DNA of 64,000 bases. It comes from Rhodoferax sp. Lineage in GTDB: Bacteria > Pseudomonadota > Gammaproteobacteria > Burkholderiales > Burkholderiaceae_C. The notes beneath the pieces were generated by a model. That model did not search any database, had not been told where the DNA came from, and saw only the letters and a program-made list of their open reading frames with translations. This document shows, piece after piece, positions 1 to 8,767 of the stretch. The DNA is taken from the NCBI GenBank assembly GCA_030685025.1, contig JAUXWC010000265.1:1-64000 (forward strand). The letters are read 5' to 3'. How positions within the stretch are numbered: the stretch's first letter is position 1; each line of letters starts with the position of its first letter. Both the position numbers and the translations under genes were made by a program.

Positions 1-5
1 GCGCT

Positions 6-467
6 TCAGTGCTTGTGCTCGCTCATCGCACCAGCCGGTGCCTTGGCGCTGACTGGGACTTTGAGTTCGAGCCTGCTCTCGACGCCCTTGGCGTCTTTGA
101 AGACCAGCGTCAATGGCACGGTGCTATTCACGGTCACCGGCCCTTTCAAGTCCATCAGCATCACGTGATAGCCACCGGGCTTGAGTTCGACCGCTTTACC
201 GGCGGGCAAGTCCAGGCCCCCTTCAACGGCACGCATCTTCATCACACCACCGTCAATCTTCATTTCGTGCACTTCGGTCACGCCAGCGGCGGGTGATGAA
301 CTGCCCACCAGTTTGGCGCCATCCTTGGCGGTGATTTTCATGAAGGCGCCGGTGGCCCTCTGGCCGCTCACCGTGGCGCGCACCCAGGCGTCTTTGACTT
401 CAACGCTCTGGGCATGGATGGCACCACAGCTCAGTGCGGCGATCAGGGCAAGTACTTTCAGTTTCAT
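6..467 (-). CDS. PCu(A)C copper chaperone
   Basis: Periplasmic copper chaperone of the PCu(A)C (DUF461) family; characterised members deliver Cu(I) for cytochrome c oxidase assembly. The 153-residue product starts with a signal peptide ending near AIHA-Q (about residue 19). The family's copper ligands are visible as an HEM motif near residue 67 and HVM near residue 101, with Met-rich sequence between; the C-terminus ends in EHKH, a possible extra metal site. An AGGAGA ribosome site lies 5 bases before the ATG. It is the last visible gene of a five-gene minus-strand run containing a TonB receptor and a CxxC thioredoxin-fold protein, which supports a copper role. The next gene downstream lies outside the window. 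Confidence 0.93.
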   Translation of the reverse strand: MKLKVLALIAALSCGAIHAQSVEVKDAWVRATVSGQRATGAFMKITAKDGAKLVGSSSPAAGVTEVHEMKIDGGVMKMRAVEGGLDLPAGKAVELKPGGYHVMLMDLKGPVTVNSTVPLTLVFKDAKGVESRLELKVPVSAKAPAGAMSEHKH

Positions 468-515
468 AGGGATCTCCTTGGGGTTAACAGAACAAACATC
501 TCATCCAGCGCGCGA

Positions 516-1055
516 TCATGCCAGCCATCTTTTCAGCATGGCCGGCTCGGGCGGGCCGATCGTGCGCTGAACCGCGCCGTTGCGCTCCAGCAGCACCACA
601 TAGGGCGTGACATTGGGCCACTTGGGGTCCACGCTTTGACGAATGGCCGGCGCAAAACCGTCAAAGGCATAGAACCGCGTGGCACCAGCGTAGTGGTGTG
701 CGTGGGCCAACACCCGTTCGGCCGGCACATCCATCAGCACCGCCGCCAGTTCCACCTTCTGGCGCGAGGCCTTGATGAAAGTCTGCAACTTGTCGAAGGC
801 GTCGGGGCAGGTCGAGCAATAGCTGGTGGTGAACACGTAGGCAGCCGGACGCGGGCCGCTCTGCAGCAACTGCGCCCACGTGGTTTCATCGAAGTGAGCT
901 ACTGGTTTGATAGCAACACGCGCTCTTTCCGTCTGCGCACTGGCCGCATTGGGCAGACCAAGCAGGGGCCACAGGCCAACGCCCACCAGCACGCACCGGC
1001 GCGTCGGCACCAGGGCCTGCCCGCGTGGCTGGGACGATTCAGAACTGGAGCGCAT
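516..1055 (-). CDS. Exported thioredoxin-fold protein with CxxC
   Basis: A 179-residue protein with a twin-arginine-like N-terminus (TRR at residues 18-20, then a hydrophobic stretch ending in ASA near residue 40), so probably exported. The motif SYCSTCP puts a CxxC pair at Cys80 and Cys83, placed as in thioredoxin/TlpA/Sco-type folds; the C-terminal part (YVVLLERNGAV) resembles their strand-turn-strand. I chose the ATG at 1055 because it overlaps the upstream gene's stop by 17 bases, suggesting translational coupling; a longer reading runs far into that gene. Likely role: thiol reduction or copper-site metallation next to the PCu(A)C chaperone. The exact subfamily (Sco versus TlpA) is not clear. 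Confidence 0.8.
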   Translation of the reverse strand: MRSSSESSQPRGQALVPTRRCVLVGVGLWPLLGLPNAASAQTERARVAIKPVAHFDETTWAQLLQSGPRPAAYVFTTSYCSTCPDAFDKLQTFIKASRQKVELAAVLMDVPAERVLAHAHHYAGATRFYAFDGFAPAIRQSVDPKWPNVTPYVVLLERNGAVQRTIGPPEPAMLKRWLA

Positions 1056-2328
1056 GGATTTGTACCTCGCTGCTCGTACGCCAAACCACGGCCATGCGCT
1101 GGCCAAGCTGCGCCAGGCGCGGAAAATCATTGTCACCCTGGACCTGCGCCAACTGCCGCAACTGGAAACTCCGTCCGCTATCGGTTGACAGCCATGCTTT
1201 GAGGGTCGTGGTCATGCCGTCGACACTGCGCCACACCACCGCCACGCGTGACCCCAGGGCCACCACGCTGGCATGCTCGGCGCGCTCGTCGGGCAGGCGT
1301 TGCACCGTGTCCGCCAGCGGGCTGCCGTCGGCACGCAGCCGGGCGTAACGCACGCCCGGCACAGGGTCCGCGCCTTCCTGGCGGATGCCGAACCAGACCG
1401 CGTGAAAGCCATCGACTGCGGTGGCCAGAGCCGGGCCGTGATGTGGACAGCCGTCCACCCGCCACCCATCGAAGGTGGCGCGCCCGATGGACGCAAGCGG
1501 CGAGCCCAGGGCCGCGAAAGCATGGTCACGGACATTGGGTTCGAACACGTGGCGCCACATGGCGCGCATGACGCCGTCGGAGCCCAGCCCCAGTGCAATG
1601 CGGCAGCACTCGCAGGAATGGTCGGCCACCTTGATGTCGGGGCCGAAGGTGAGACCAGCGTCGGTGGACTCGTTACGGTAGATGGCGGCCCCCCGGTAGC
1701 TCGATTTGTGGCCCACCTTGGGCGCCGCCTCCAGGTCGCGCTTGTCGATCCAGACCGTGTGCAACACCCCCTTGGCGTCGAAGCCGATGGATTCGAAGCG
1801 GTGCGTGATTTCCTGTCGGTCGGCATGCACGGTTACGGGCGGCGCGAAGGTCTTGCCGCCATCGCTGGAGCGCAGCATGCGCACGAAGCCGGTGTTGGGT
1901 TTGGCCAGCGGCCGGGTGTAGGCGATCAGTACGCTGGCATTCGGCCCAAACAGCAGCTTGGGATGGTTCTCGCCATCAGCCGATATCGGGTCACCCGCAG
2001 TGTCGAGCACCCTGGGCGCACCCCACTGCGGGGCGCCCAGGCCGGTGGCGGGCGCGGCGCTCTGTACGAACAGTTGCCCTGGCGCGGTCAGGCCCACGAT
2101 CCACAAGGAACCGTCGGGCGCAAACGCCGCGCCGATGCCAAGCTGGGGCCGGGGCTTGCGCGCCACGGGCTTGCTTGCCGCTGCCGCTGCCGTGGGCGCC
2201 ACCGCGACCGCGTCAGCGACCGCCTGGTGTGCCCCGTGGCCCGGCTGCGCCAGCAGCGGCACACTGGCCAGCGCTGCCGCCAGCGCCAGCAGTCGCGCAG
2301 TGCAATGCATCAGGAATCGACTCGACAT
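1039..2328 (-). CDS. BNR/sialidase-fold exported protein with CECC motif
   Basis: A 429-residue exported protein: signal peptide to about residue 27, an Ala/Pro-rich linker to about residue 60, then a beta-propeller-like body. Asp-box type repeats are visible (SSDGGKTF, STDAGLTF, STDSGRSF), as in BNR/sialidase propellers. The unusual element is CECC at residues 239-242, which looks like a metal or redox site. True sialidase activity is unlikely to be the role: the genes around it are a TonB receptor upstream and a thioredoxin-fold protein plus PCu(A)C downstream. An AGGAG site precedes the ATG. I infer a periplasmic copper-related function; the substrate is unknown. Confidence 0.78.
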   Translation of the reverse strand: MSSRFLMHCTARLLALAAALASVPLLAQPGHGAHQAVADAVAVAPTAAAAASKPVARKPRPQLGIGAAFAPDGSLWIVGLTAPGQLFVQSAAPATGLGAPQWGAPRVLDTAGDPISADGENHPKLLFGPNASVLIAYTRPLAKPNTGFVRMLRSSDGGKTFAPPVTVHADRQEITHRFESIGFDAKGVLHTVWIDKRDLEAAPKVGHKSSYRGAAIYRNESTDAGLTFGPDIKVADHSCECCRIALGLGSDGVMRAMWRHVFEPNVRDHAFAALGSPLASIGRATFDGWRVDGCPHHGPALATAVDGFHAVWFGIRQEGADPVPGVRYARLRADGSPLADTVQRLPDERAEHASVVALGSRVAVVWRSVDGMTTTLKAWLSTDSGRSFQLRQLAQVQGDNDFPRLAQLGQRMAVVWRTSSEVQIHALQF

Positions 2329-2339
2329 GTCTGACTCCT

Positions 2340-2410
2340 GCCGAGCCGCCTCAAAGGAGGCAAGGCCCCCTCGGGGGGCAGCGAACGAATGTGAGCGTGG
2401 GGGTTCATGG
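2340..2410 (+). repeat. Repeat B, copy 1
   Basis: A 71-base intergenic element with two small hairpins, GCCTC/GAGGC and CCCCC-TC-GGGGG, followed by GCAGCGAACGAA and GTGAGCGTGGGGG. It recurs nearly intact at 50171-50253 and inverted within 52103-52210. Here it separates the TonB receptor gene from the BNR-protein gene, both minus strand. Confidence 0.85.
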
Positions 2411-2415
2411 TTTCC

Positions 2416-4731
2416 TTACTTCAGGCTGTAACTCAGGGACGTGTGCAGGCTGCGCTGCGGCATGGTGTGGGCCTGCCAGGACGGCTTGTTGAGCAGGTTG
2501 TCCACGCCCAGCGCCCAGTCCCAGCCCTTGGCAAAACGCCAGGACGCGCGCACATCAAGCTTGTTGACCGAGGACATGCCGCCATACACCTCGTGCTGGG
2601 TGTCCAGGTTCAGTTCAGTGGAGAACGCCGCGCTATGCCGCCGCCAGGCGGCCGCGAACAACCAGTTGTCAACGCCGCGGTAGCTGGCTTGCAGCGACAC
2701 ACGGGTACGCGGAATGCGCAGCCAGGCCTTGCCGACCGTGGCCGGGTTGCGGGTGTTCTGCTTCACCACCGCATCGGCCCAGGTGAAGCTGCCCTCCAGG
2801 TCCAGGCCCTTGAGGCCCAGGCTGCTGGCCTGCCAGACCGCCTCGATGCCATCGGTCAAGACCCGGTCGACGTTGCTGACGCGGCTCACGGTCGGCGTCA
2901 CGGTGCTGTCGGTCTGACGCAGGATGGTGTCGCTGGAGTCGTCCCGGAAGTAGCTCAGGCGCAGGCTGTGCTGGTCCCAGGTCTTATCGGCCGACAGCTC
3001 CAGCGCGGTGGACACCTCGGGCTTCAGGCTGGGGTCGCTGAAGGTGATACTGGTGCCGGTTTTGGTGCCGTTGAACAACTCGTCCACGTTGGGAAAGCGC
3101 ACCCCCTTGCCGGCACTGGCCTTCAACACCAGATCGTCGGTGGCCATCCAAGCCAAGGACAACTTGGGGCTGACCGCATGGAGCGCGCGCCGCCCATAGG
3201 CCGAATGCGTCGGTGGCGTGCCGGCAAAATACTGGGCGCCGTCCCAGGCGCTGAAACGCTCGTAGCGCAGGCCACCGGTCAAGGTCAGCGCCGGATTGAA
3301 ACGCCAGGCGTCCTGCGCATACAGGGCGGTGATCGCCGTCTTGCCCTGATAGCTCTGGTCCAGCGTGGTCTCGGTCGTGCGCCAGTCGCTGGCGCGGTTC
3401 ACCACGTTCATCAAGGTGTACTGGTTGCGGTGCAGGCCCAGCAGCAAGGCATGTTTGCCGCCACCCCAATCACCCGCGGTCGGCGTATAGGCGGCCTGCA
3501 CTTCAAAGGTGTTCCAGCCCGTGCCGTCGCGCCGCGTCACCGTGCCGGTGCCGCCCATGGCGGCGACCGGCGTCGGGTTGGCGGCCGAGCGGTTCGGGTC
3601 GGACACGATCCGGTAGTCGGTCAGCACCACCGAGGTATTCCAAGCCGTGGCATGTTTGGTCTTCCAGGTCAGGCCCAGTTGGCGGTGGCTTTCAGCACCC
3701 ATGCTGGGTGCCAGGGCATTGGGCAGAATGTTGAACTGGTTCGTGCCGTCGCTGACCTTGCCGCTCCACACCGGATGGCCCGAAGCGTCGCGCAGCCAGG
3801 TGTCGGTGCTGACCGTGCTGTCGTTGCGCCACAGCGAGGCCCGCGCCTCCATCTCCGAGGTGGCGGACAGCTCGTAGCCGGCCCGCAGATTGAGCGTGTC
3901 CTGCACCGTGTGGTCAGTCGAGGTCGACCCAAACAAGGCGCGCTGCTGGCCCTGTGCATTGACGTCATAACGGATGCCGGTCACGGCGGTGGCGGCGCCG
4001 CTTACCACCGGATAGGCCCCCTTGCTTTGAACGATGTTGGCGTAGCCCATCGGGTGACCCTGGCTGTCCTGGTGTTGCACCGCCACCGCGTACCAAAAGC
4101 CGCTTGCCAGGCGCGAGGCGACACGCGCCGAGGTCATGCTGCTGACATAGGTCTCGTCGGTGCCGTACTCGGAAAACGGCTGGCTGTTGAACTTGATGCT
4201 GGCCGAAGCCTCGAAGCCGCGCGGCTTGCGCTCGCTGATCACCACCGTGGTGCCAATCGAATTGCCGGGGTAGATGGCCGAGAACGGTCCGTAGAGCGCA
4301 TCGACGCGCTCGATCGACTGCTCGTTGATCATGTTCCAGCGCGGTGCGTCGAAACGCCCCAGAAAGTTGGAGATCAGGTAACCATCCAGGTACACCAGGG
4401 AGCGCCCCGGCTGCAGGGTTCCGTAGCTACGGCCGGCCAGATTGGCGTTGCGATCGCCCAGAAATCGCTTGCGCACGGTCAGGCTGGGCAGGCGCTCCAG
4501 CGCATCCTCCGGGTTGAACAGGTTTTGCTCCTGCAACTGTTCAGCCGTGCGGCTGGCCGTGCTGTTGGGAAGATTGGGATCGAGCGGCGAGCGCATGGCC
4601 GACGCAGTGATGACCACCGCCTTGAGTTGGGCGTCGGTGGCCACCCCCTGGGCCAAGGACGTGTGTGACCAGCTTAGTGACAAAACAGAAAGGGCCGATG
4701 ACACGGCCACGGCGAGGCGATTGGATCGCAT
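2416..4731 (-). CDS. TonB-dependent outer-membrane receptor
   Basis: A 771-residue TonB-dependent receptor: signal peptide (about residues 1-27, ending SLA-Q), an N-terminal plug with the typical VYLDGYLISNFLGRF and ERVDALYGPFSAIYPGN segments, and a long beta-barrel with many alternating aromatic strands. I chose the ATG at 4731 because GGAG lies 5 bases upstream; the longer reading adds 17 basic residues that do not look like a leader. The receptor would use ExbB/ExbD/TonB energy (a set is encoded at 33496-35941). Its substrate is not readable from sequence; the PCu(A)C, CxxC and DUF2946 neighbours suggest copper or a copper complex. Confidence 0.93.
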   Translation of the reverse strand: MRSNRLAVAVSSALSVLSLSWSHTSLAQGVATDAQLKAVVITASAMRSPLDPNLPNSTASRTAEQLQEQNLFNPEDALERLPSLTVRKRFLGDRNANLAGRSYGTLQPGRSLVYLDGYLISNFLGRFDAPRWNMINEQSIERVDALYGPFSAIYPGNSIGTTVVISERKPRGFEASASIKFNSQPFSEYGTDETYVSSMTSARVASRLASGFWYAVAVQHQDSQGHPMGYANIVQSKGAYPVVSGAATAVTGIRYDVNAQGQQRALFGSTSTDHTVQDTLNLRAGYELSATSEMEARASLWRNDSTVSTDTWLRDASGHPVWSGKVSDGTNQFNILPNALAPSMGAESHRQLGLTWKTKHATAWNTSVVLTDYRIVSDPNRSAANPTPVAAMGGTGTVTRRDGTGWNTFEVQAAYTPTAGDWGGGKHALLLGLHRNQYTLMNVVNRASDWRTTETTLDQSYQGKTAITALYAQDAWRFNPALTLTGGLRYERFSAWDGAQYFAGTPPTHSAYGRRALHAVSPKLSLAWMATDDLVLKASAGKGVRFPNVDELFNGTKTGTSITFSDPSLKPEVSTALELSADKTWDQHSLRLSYFRDDSSDTILRQTDSTVTPTVSRVSNVDRVLTDGIEAVWQASSLGLKGLDLEGSFTWADAVVKQNTRNPATVGKAWLRIPRTRVSLQASYRGVDNWLFAAAWRRHSAAFSTELNLDTQHEVYGGMSSVNKLDVRASWRFAKGWDWALGVDNLLNKPSWQAHTMPQRSLHTSLSYSLK

Positions 4732-4805
4732 GAATACTCCAGAAACACGTGAGAACGCGCATCTGCCGCGACGAACGCGCAAGCAGTTGCACTCGGATCA
4801 AGGGT

Positions 4806-5162
4806 TCAGGAGTGAAGCGGAGGCCCGCGCGCGGGCAAGGGCGCGGCGCTCAGGCAGGCCAGGCGCGCGGCGGGAATCCCGTAGGCCAGGTAGGCCAGGG
4901 GCAAAACGGGTGCGACGCTGGGTGTGGTCACGGGAGGCGGCGCGCCGACCGTGCCGCACAGTGGGCAGTCCATCGAAACGGTAACCAGTTCCTGCAGACC
5001 CTCGTCGGTCTGGACCAGCACTTTCATCGCGCCAGACCCGGTGCAAATGAGCTCCATGGGCTGCGGCTTGATGACCGGAGATGCCACCGCCGCGCCAATC
5101 GACAACGCAAACCAGACCAGCACGAAACGTGCAAGCCGCGGTGCGTGGCGAAGGAAGTGCAT
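4806..5162 (-). CDS. DUF2946-like small exported protein
   Basis: A 118-residue protein, first in the copper-type operon. It has an N-terminal hydrophobic signal or anchor (VLVWFALSIGAAVASP), a Cys pair in MDCPLCG near residue 70, a Pro/Ala-rich stretch and a small C-terminal tail. Length, leader and the CxxC position match DUF2946 proteins, which often sit beside TonB-dependent receptors and copper genes. I chose the ATG at 5162; the longer open frame extends through the two repeat A copies upstream and is not believable as protein. About 75 bases separate it from the receptor gene. Function is unproven; periplasmic metal sensing or binding is a guess. Confidence 0.72.
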   Translation of the reverse strand: MHFLRHAPRLARFVLVWFALSIGAAVASPVIKPQPMELICTGSGAMKVLVQTDEGLQELVTVSMDCPLCGTVGAPPPVTTPSVAPVLPLAYLAYGIPAARLACLSAAPLPARGPPLHS

Positions 5163-5252
5163 GCGCGAATTATCGCCAACGAGGCCCGAGCGGGCTTGAC
5201 CTTGATCAAACACCCAGGGGGTGCCCCGGCGCATCATAGGGGCATTCACCAT

Positions 5253-5352
5253 CAACATCCGACAATCAGTTGAGGACAGAGCTGAAGGTCTGTCCCGCAA
5301 AGTAACATCCGACAATCAGTTGAGGACAGAGCTGAAGGTCTGTCCCGCAAAG
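5253..5352 (+). repeat. Repeat A, copies 1 and 2 in tandem
   Basis: Two 50-base units head to tail (5253-5302 and 5303-5352), identical except for the first base. Each has a CATCCGACAATCAGTTG lead, a hairpin GGACAGA/TCTGTCC and a CCGCAAAG end; the flanking TTG and CAA extend the stem. They fill the divergent gap between the DUF2946 gene and the DksA/TraR-type gene. Confidence 0.95.
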
Positions 5353-5366
5353 CATCACACTACGCC

Positions 5367-5744
5367 ATGACCACCCCATCCAACGCCGTCTTCAAACAAC
5401 AATTGCTCGATCAACGCGCCGCAGTGGTGGAGCAGCTCAGCGCCTTGCGTGGTGGGCAGGTCGGACGGGCGCAGGCGTCGGCGGAGCATTTCAACGAGAC
5501 TCAGGACTCGCGCGCCCAGGTCAACACGGCGCGTGAACTGGAGTTCGCGCTGGACGAACACGAGTCGGCCGAGTTGGCCGCCGTCAACGCGGCGCTGGCT
5601 CGAATCGAGGCCGGCACTTACGGCCAGTGCACCGATTGCGGCGTGCGGATTCCCGACGCCCGCTTGCACGCAGCCCCCGGGGCACCGCGCTGCATCGCCT
5701 GCCAGACCCAGTTTGAGCGCCAGCACGGCGGCGACATCAATTAG
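5367..5744 (+). CDS. DksA/TraR-type C4 zinc finger protein
   Basis: A 125-residue protein with a coiled-coil-like N-terminal half (residues about 5-80, rich in Gln, Ala and Glu) and a C-terminal C4 zinc finger: CTDC near residues 88-91 and CIAC near 109-112. This is the plan of DksA/TraR proteins, which bind the RNA polymerase secondary channel. It is shorter than housekeeping DksA (about 150 residues) and lacks a clear DxxDxA tip, so it is better called a DksA-like paralogue. The ATG lies only 14 bases after the tandem repeat A copies and has no strong Shine-Dalgarno, so the repeats may affect its expression. Confidence 0.88.
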   Translation: MTTPSNAVFKQQLLDQRAAVVEQLSALRGGQVGRAQASAEHFNETQDSRAQVNTARELEFALDEHESAELAAVNAALARIEAGTYGQCTDCGVRIPDARLHAAPGAPRCIACQTQFERQHGGDIN

Positions 5745-5813
5745 GGCTTGCCCCGCGCGAACGGCGTCGGGTCGGGCGCCAGGGTGGCGGTGCCTGCTAT
5801 CCTGCTGTCCGGG

Positions 5814-5827
5814 ACTTTGCGGGACAG
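5814..5827 (-). repeat. Possible repeat A remnant, inverted
   Basis: Fourteen bases match the inverted 3' end of repeat A (ACTTTGCGGGACAG). CTGTCC at 5805-5810 could pair with GGACAG at 5822-5827. The rest of the unit is not recognisable, so chance is possible. Confidence 0.35.
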
Positions 5828-5865
5828 GCCGGAGCGGCGCACCGCGTTGATCTCGACCGATTCAC

Positions 5866-6468
5866 ATGAACTACACCTTCGCCTCCGCCACCATTTTGCT
5901 GATCCTGATCACCGATCCGATCGGCAACATCCCGATTTTTGCCAACGCGCTCAAGCACGTCGCGCCCGCGCGCCGACCGTGGGTGATTCTGCGCGAGGTG
6001 CTGATCGCCTTTGCCCTGCTGCTGACCTTCATGTTTGTCGGCGAGAGCTTCCTGCGGGTCATGAACCTGAGCGAACTCTCCCTGCAGATTGCTGGCGGGG
6101 TGATCCTGTTCCTGATCGCGCTGCGCATGATCTTTCCGCCACCCGAGGGACACACCCCCGAGATGGCGGGTGAGCCGCTCATCGTGCCGCTGGCCATTCC
6201 GGCGATTGCCGGCCCCTCCGCCCTGGCCACCGTCCTGCTGCTGGTGTCGCAAGCGCCGCAGCGACGCATGGAGTGGATTGCCGCGCTGTGCGTCACCATG
6301 GCGGTCAGCGCCATCGTGCTGGTGCTGGCTGAGCGCATTCAGCGCGTCGCGGGTGAACGCTTCGTGGTGGCCCTGGAGCGTTTGATGGGGCTGGTGCTGG
6401 TGGCCCTGTCCATCGAGATGATGCTGCGCGGCGTCAAGACCTTCGTGACGCAAATCGCCCAACCCTAG
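5866..6468 (+). CDS. MarC-family integral membrane protein
   Basis: A 200-residue inner-membrane protein with about six hydrophobic segments and the family's early motif LILITDPIGNIPIF at residues 11-24, plus LFLIALRMIFPP and a second PLAIPAIAGPSA half-repeat typical of the MarC/NAAT family. The transported substrate is not firmly known for this family, despite the old 'multiple antibiotic resistance' name. Full length. It converges with the FAH-family gene: the two stop codons overlap at 6465-6468. Confidence 0.93.
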   Translation: MNYTFASATILLILITDPIGNIPIFANALKHVAPARRPWVILREVLIAFALLLTFMFVGESFLRVMNLSELSLQIAGGVILFLIALRMIFPPPEGHTPEMAGEPLIVPLAIPAIAGPSALATVLLLVSQAPQRRMEWIAALCVTMAVSAIVLVLAERIQRVAGERFVVALERLMGLVLVALSIEMMLRGVKTFVTQIAQP

Positions 6469-7499
6469 GACCGAGCCTCCGGCTTGCGCGCCGAAGTCGG
6501 CGGCGCGATCTCCTGGTCAATCGCGCCAAACACGCTGACACCATCGAGGCCCTTCATTTCGATGCGAATCGTGTCGCCATACTTCATGAACTCGGTCGAG
6601 GGTTGGCCGTCCTGAATGGTCTCGATGGCGCGCTTCTCGGCGATACAGCTATAGCCCTTGGGCCATTCGGTCTTGCCCTTGATCTCGACACCCTTGTTGC
6701 TGACGGTGCCCGACCCCACGATGGAGCCGGCACGCACATTGCGGGTCTTGCATATGTGTGCGATCAACTGGCCAAAGTGAAAAGTCATCTCAGGGCCGGC
6801 CTCGCACATACCGACCTTGCGGCCATTCCAGGTGGACTGCAGCGTCAGGTGCACCCGCCCGCCCTGCCAGGCTTCACCCAACTCATCGGGGGTCACCGCG
6901 ACCGGGCTGAAAGCGCTCGCCGGCTTGCTCTGCAAGAAGCCAAAACCCTTGGCCAGTTCGTCGGGGATCAGCTTGCGCAGGCTCACATCGTTGACCAGCA
7001 TCAGCAGGCGCACGCCTTCAAGCGCCTGCGCCGCACTGGCGCCCATGCGGACATCACCGGTAATGACGGCCACCTCGGCCTCGAAGTCGATGCCAAGGGC
7101 CTCGCTGGGACAGACCACCGGGTCGCACGGCCCCAGGAAGTCGTCGCTGCCGCCCTGGTACATCAGGGGGTCGGTGTAGAAGCTCTTGGGCACCTCGGCG
7201 CCACGCGCCTGGCGCACCAACTCCACGTGATTGAGGTAGGCCGATCCATCGGCCCATTGGAAGGCGCGCGGCAACGGCGCCATGCATGAACGCGCCTCAA
7301 ACGGAAATGCGTGGCGTGCCTTGCCGTGGTTGAGCGTGTCGTACAAGTCCTGCAACTGGGGCGACAGGAAGTTCCAGTCATCCAGCACCTGCTGCAGATG
7401 GTTGGCAATGTCGGTGGCGAAGTGGGCGGTGGCGAGGTCGCGCGAGACGACCACCAATTGGCCATCGCGTGAGCCGTCTTTGTAGGTTGCGAGTTTCAT
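6465..7499 (-). CDS. Fumarylacetoacetate hydrolase family protein
   Basis: A 344-residue cytosolic enzyme of the FAH superfamily, which cleaves or hydrates 2-oxo acids using a divalent metal. The metal-binding signature is visible in DFEAEVAVITGDV, with the catalytic-core stretches GSGTVSNKGVE and YGDTIRIEMKG toward the C-terminus. I chose the ATG at 7499 (MKLATYKDG, the usual family start) rather than a longer reading that adds a Pro-rich leader. No homogentisate or catechol genes are adjacent, so the substrate cannot be assigned. It diverges from the DUF3108 gene with 78 bases between. Confidence 0.88.
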   Translation of the reverse strand: MKLATYKDGSRDGQLVVVSRDLATAHFATDIANHLQQVLDDWNFLSPQLQDLYDTLNHGKARHAFPFEARSCMAPLPRAFQWADGSAYLNHVELVRQARGAEVPKSFYTDPLMYQGGSDDFLGPCDPVVCPSEALGIDFEAEVAVITGDVRMGASAAQALEGVRLLMLVNDVSLRKLIPDELAKGFGFLQSKPASAFSPVAVTPDELGEAWQGGRVHLTLQSTWNGRKVGMCEAGPEMTFHFGQLIAHICKTRNVRAGSIVGSGTVSNKGVEIKGKTEWPKGYSCIAEKRAIETIQDGQPSTEFMKYGDTIRIEMKGLDGVSVFGAIDQEIAPPTSARKPEARS

Positions 7500-7577
7500 C
7501 GTAAGCGTGTAGGGGTCAGGCGGTCCATGCGCAGGGCGGGGCGGGTGGGGTATTGTTAAACTAAATTCGTCTATCCC

Positions 7578-8684
7578 ATGCCGCAAAGTCTAGTTCACCC
7601 CAAGCCAGTGGTCCCCGGCGTGCCGCTCGGTACCCTGCTGGCATTGACTGGCGCGGTGTTGGTGGCGCACTTGATCTTGCTGAGCGCACCAGGCCTTGAC
7701 TTCGCCAACCGGGCGCCCGCCATGGGGCGTGCGCTGACCACCCGCACGATTGTGATGCCCAGCTCCACCGCGGCGCCCGCCCCACCCCTGGCACCGACTG
7801 CGGCCGCGCCCCGCCGCCGCGCCACGCCGGCTGCACGTCCCCAACCGCCGCCCGGCACTCGGCCCGAACCCGCACCAGATTTGGGCGGAAATCCTGCGTC
7901 GGCGCAGGCGCCCCCGGCCTACCCCCCCGACACAACGGCACTGGGCCCGACGCCGGGCGACGCCGCCCATTCACCCGAACCACCGAGCGAAACACCCCCT
8001 GAGGCGACACCCACCCGCCCGCCGCGCGAGGACACGCTATCGCCGCGCACCTATGCCCTGCCGGTGCCCGCGCGCTTGAGCTATGGCATCGAAGCCGACC
8101 GCTTTCCGTACACCGCCAACGCCGAAATGGTCTGGCGCCACGACGGGAACACCTACCAGGCGACCATGGTCATCCGCAAGCTCATGACGGTGCGCAGCCA
8201 AAGCAGCGTTGGCAAGGTCGGCGCCGACGGTTTGATGCCGACACGCTTCGCCGATAAGACCCGCAGCGAAGTGGCGGCACACTTTGACCCAGACGGGGGC
8301 AAAGTCACCTTCAGCGCCAATACACCTGAGGCGGCCCTGTTGACCGGCACCCAGGACCAGCTCAGCCTGCCGCTGCAACTGGCCGCCATGGTGGCGGGCG
8401 AGCCGGAGAAGTTCGGCCATGGCACCACGGTCACGATTCAAGTGGTAGGGCCGCGTCAGGCCAGCTTGTGGCTGCTCACCGTGGAAGGCAGCGAGACGCT
8501 GACGCTGCCGATTGGCGAACTCGCGACGCTCAAACTGCAGCGCAACCCCCGCCAGCCCTATGACCAGAAAGTAGAGCTGTGGCTGGCCCCGCGTTATGGC
8601 TACCTGCCGGCCCGAATTCGCTTGACCGAGCACAACGGCGCCTACCTGGACCAGAAACTGCAAAAGGTCGAGGTCCTGGATTGA
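7578..8684 (+). CDS. DUF3108 protein with Pro-rich linker
   Basis: A 368-residue protein: N-terminal membrane anchor or signal (residues about 15-37), a long Pro/Ala-rich linker (about 55-150) and a C-terminal domain from about 158 that matches DUF3108 (LSYGIEADRF, YGYLPARIRLTE). The plan resembles TonB-like periplasm-spanning proteins: one anchor, an extended linker and a folded periplasmic domain. The function of DUF3108 is unknown; such genes are common single copies in Burkholderiales. The gene starts at ATG 7578. Confidence 0.82.
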   Translation: MPQSLVHPKPVVPGVPLGTLLALTGAVLVAHLILLSAPGLDFANRAPAMGRALTTRTIVMPSSTAAPAPPLAPTAAAPRRRATPAARPQPPPGTRPEPAPDLGGNPASAQAPPAYPPDTTALGPTPGDAAHSPEPPSETPPEATPTRPPREDTLSPRTYALPVPARLSYGIEADRFPYTANAEMVWRHDGNTYQATMVIRKLMTVRSQSSVGKVGADGLMPTRFADKTRSEVAAHFDPDGGKVTFSANTPEAALLTGTQDQLSLPLQLAAMVAGEPEKFGHGTTVTIQVVGPRQASLWLLTVEGSETLTLPIGELATLKLQRNPRQPYDQKVELWLAPRYGYLPARIRLTEHNGAYLDQKLQKVEVLD

Positions 8685-8767
8685 CCCGGCGGTATTGCCC
8701 GCTGCCACTTGAAATCGGTCTGATCGTGGCCACCTGCCGGGTATTACGGATTACGGGATAATTGGTC

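Noticed and set aside
2407..4668. 753-codon open frame on the + strand
   Set aside because: It lies fully opposite the TonB receptor gene, is rich in Arg/Gly/Ala without motif or ribosome site, and is explained as an antisense shadow in high-GC DNA.
5163..5315. N-terminal extension of the DUF2946 gene
   Set aside because: The added frame is translation of the tandem repeat A copies; the ATG at 5162 gives a normal leader.
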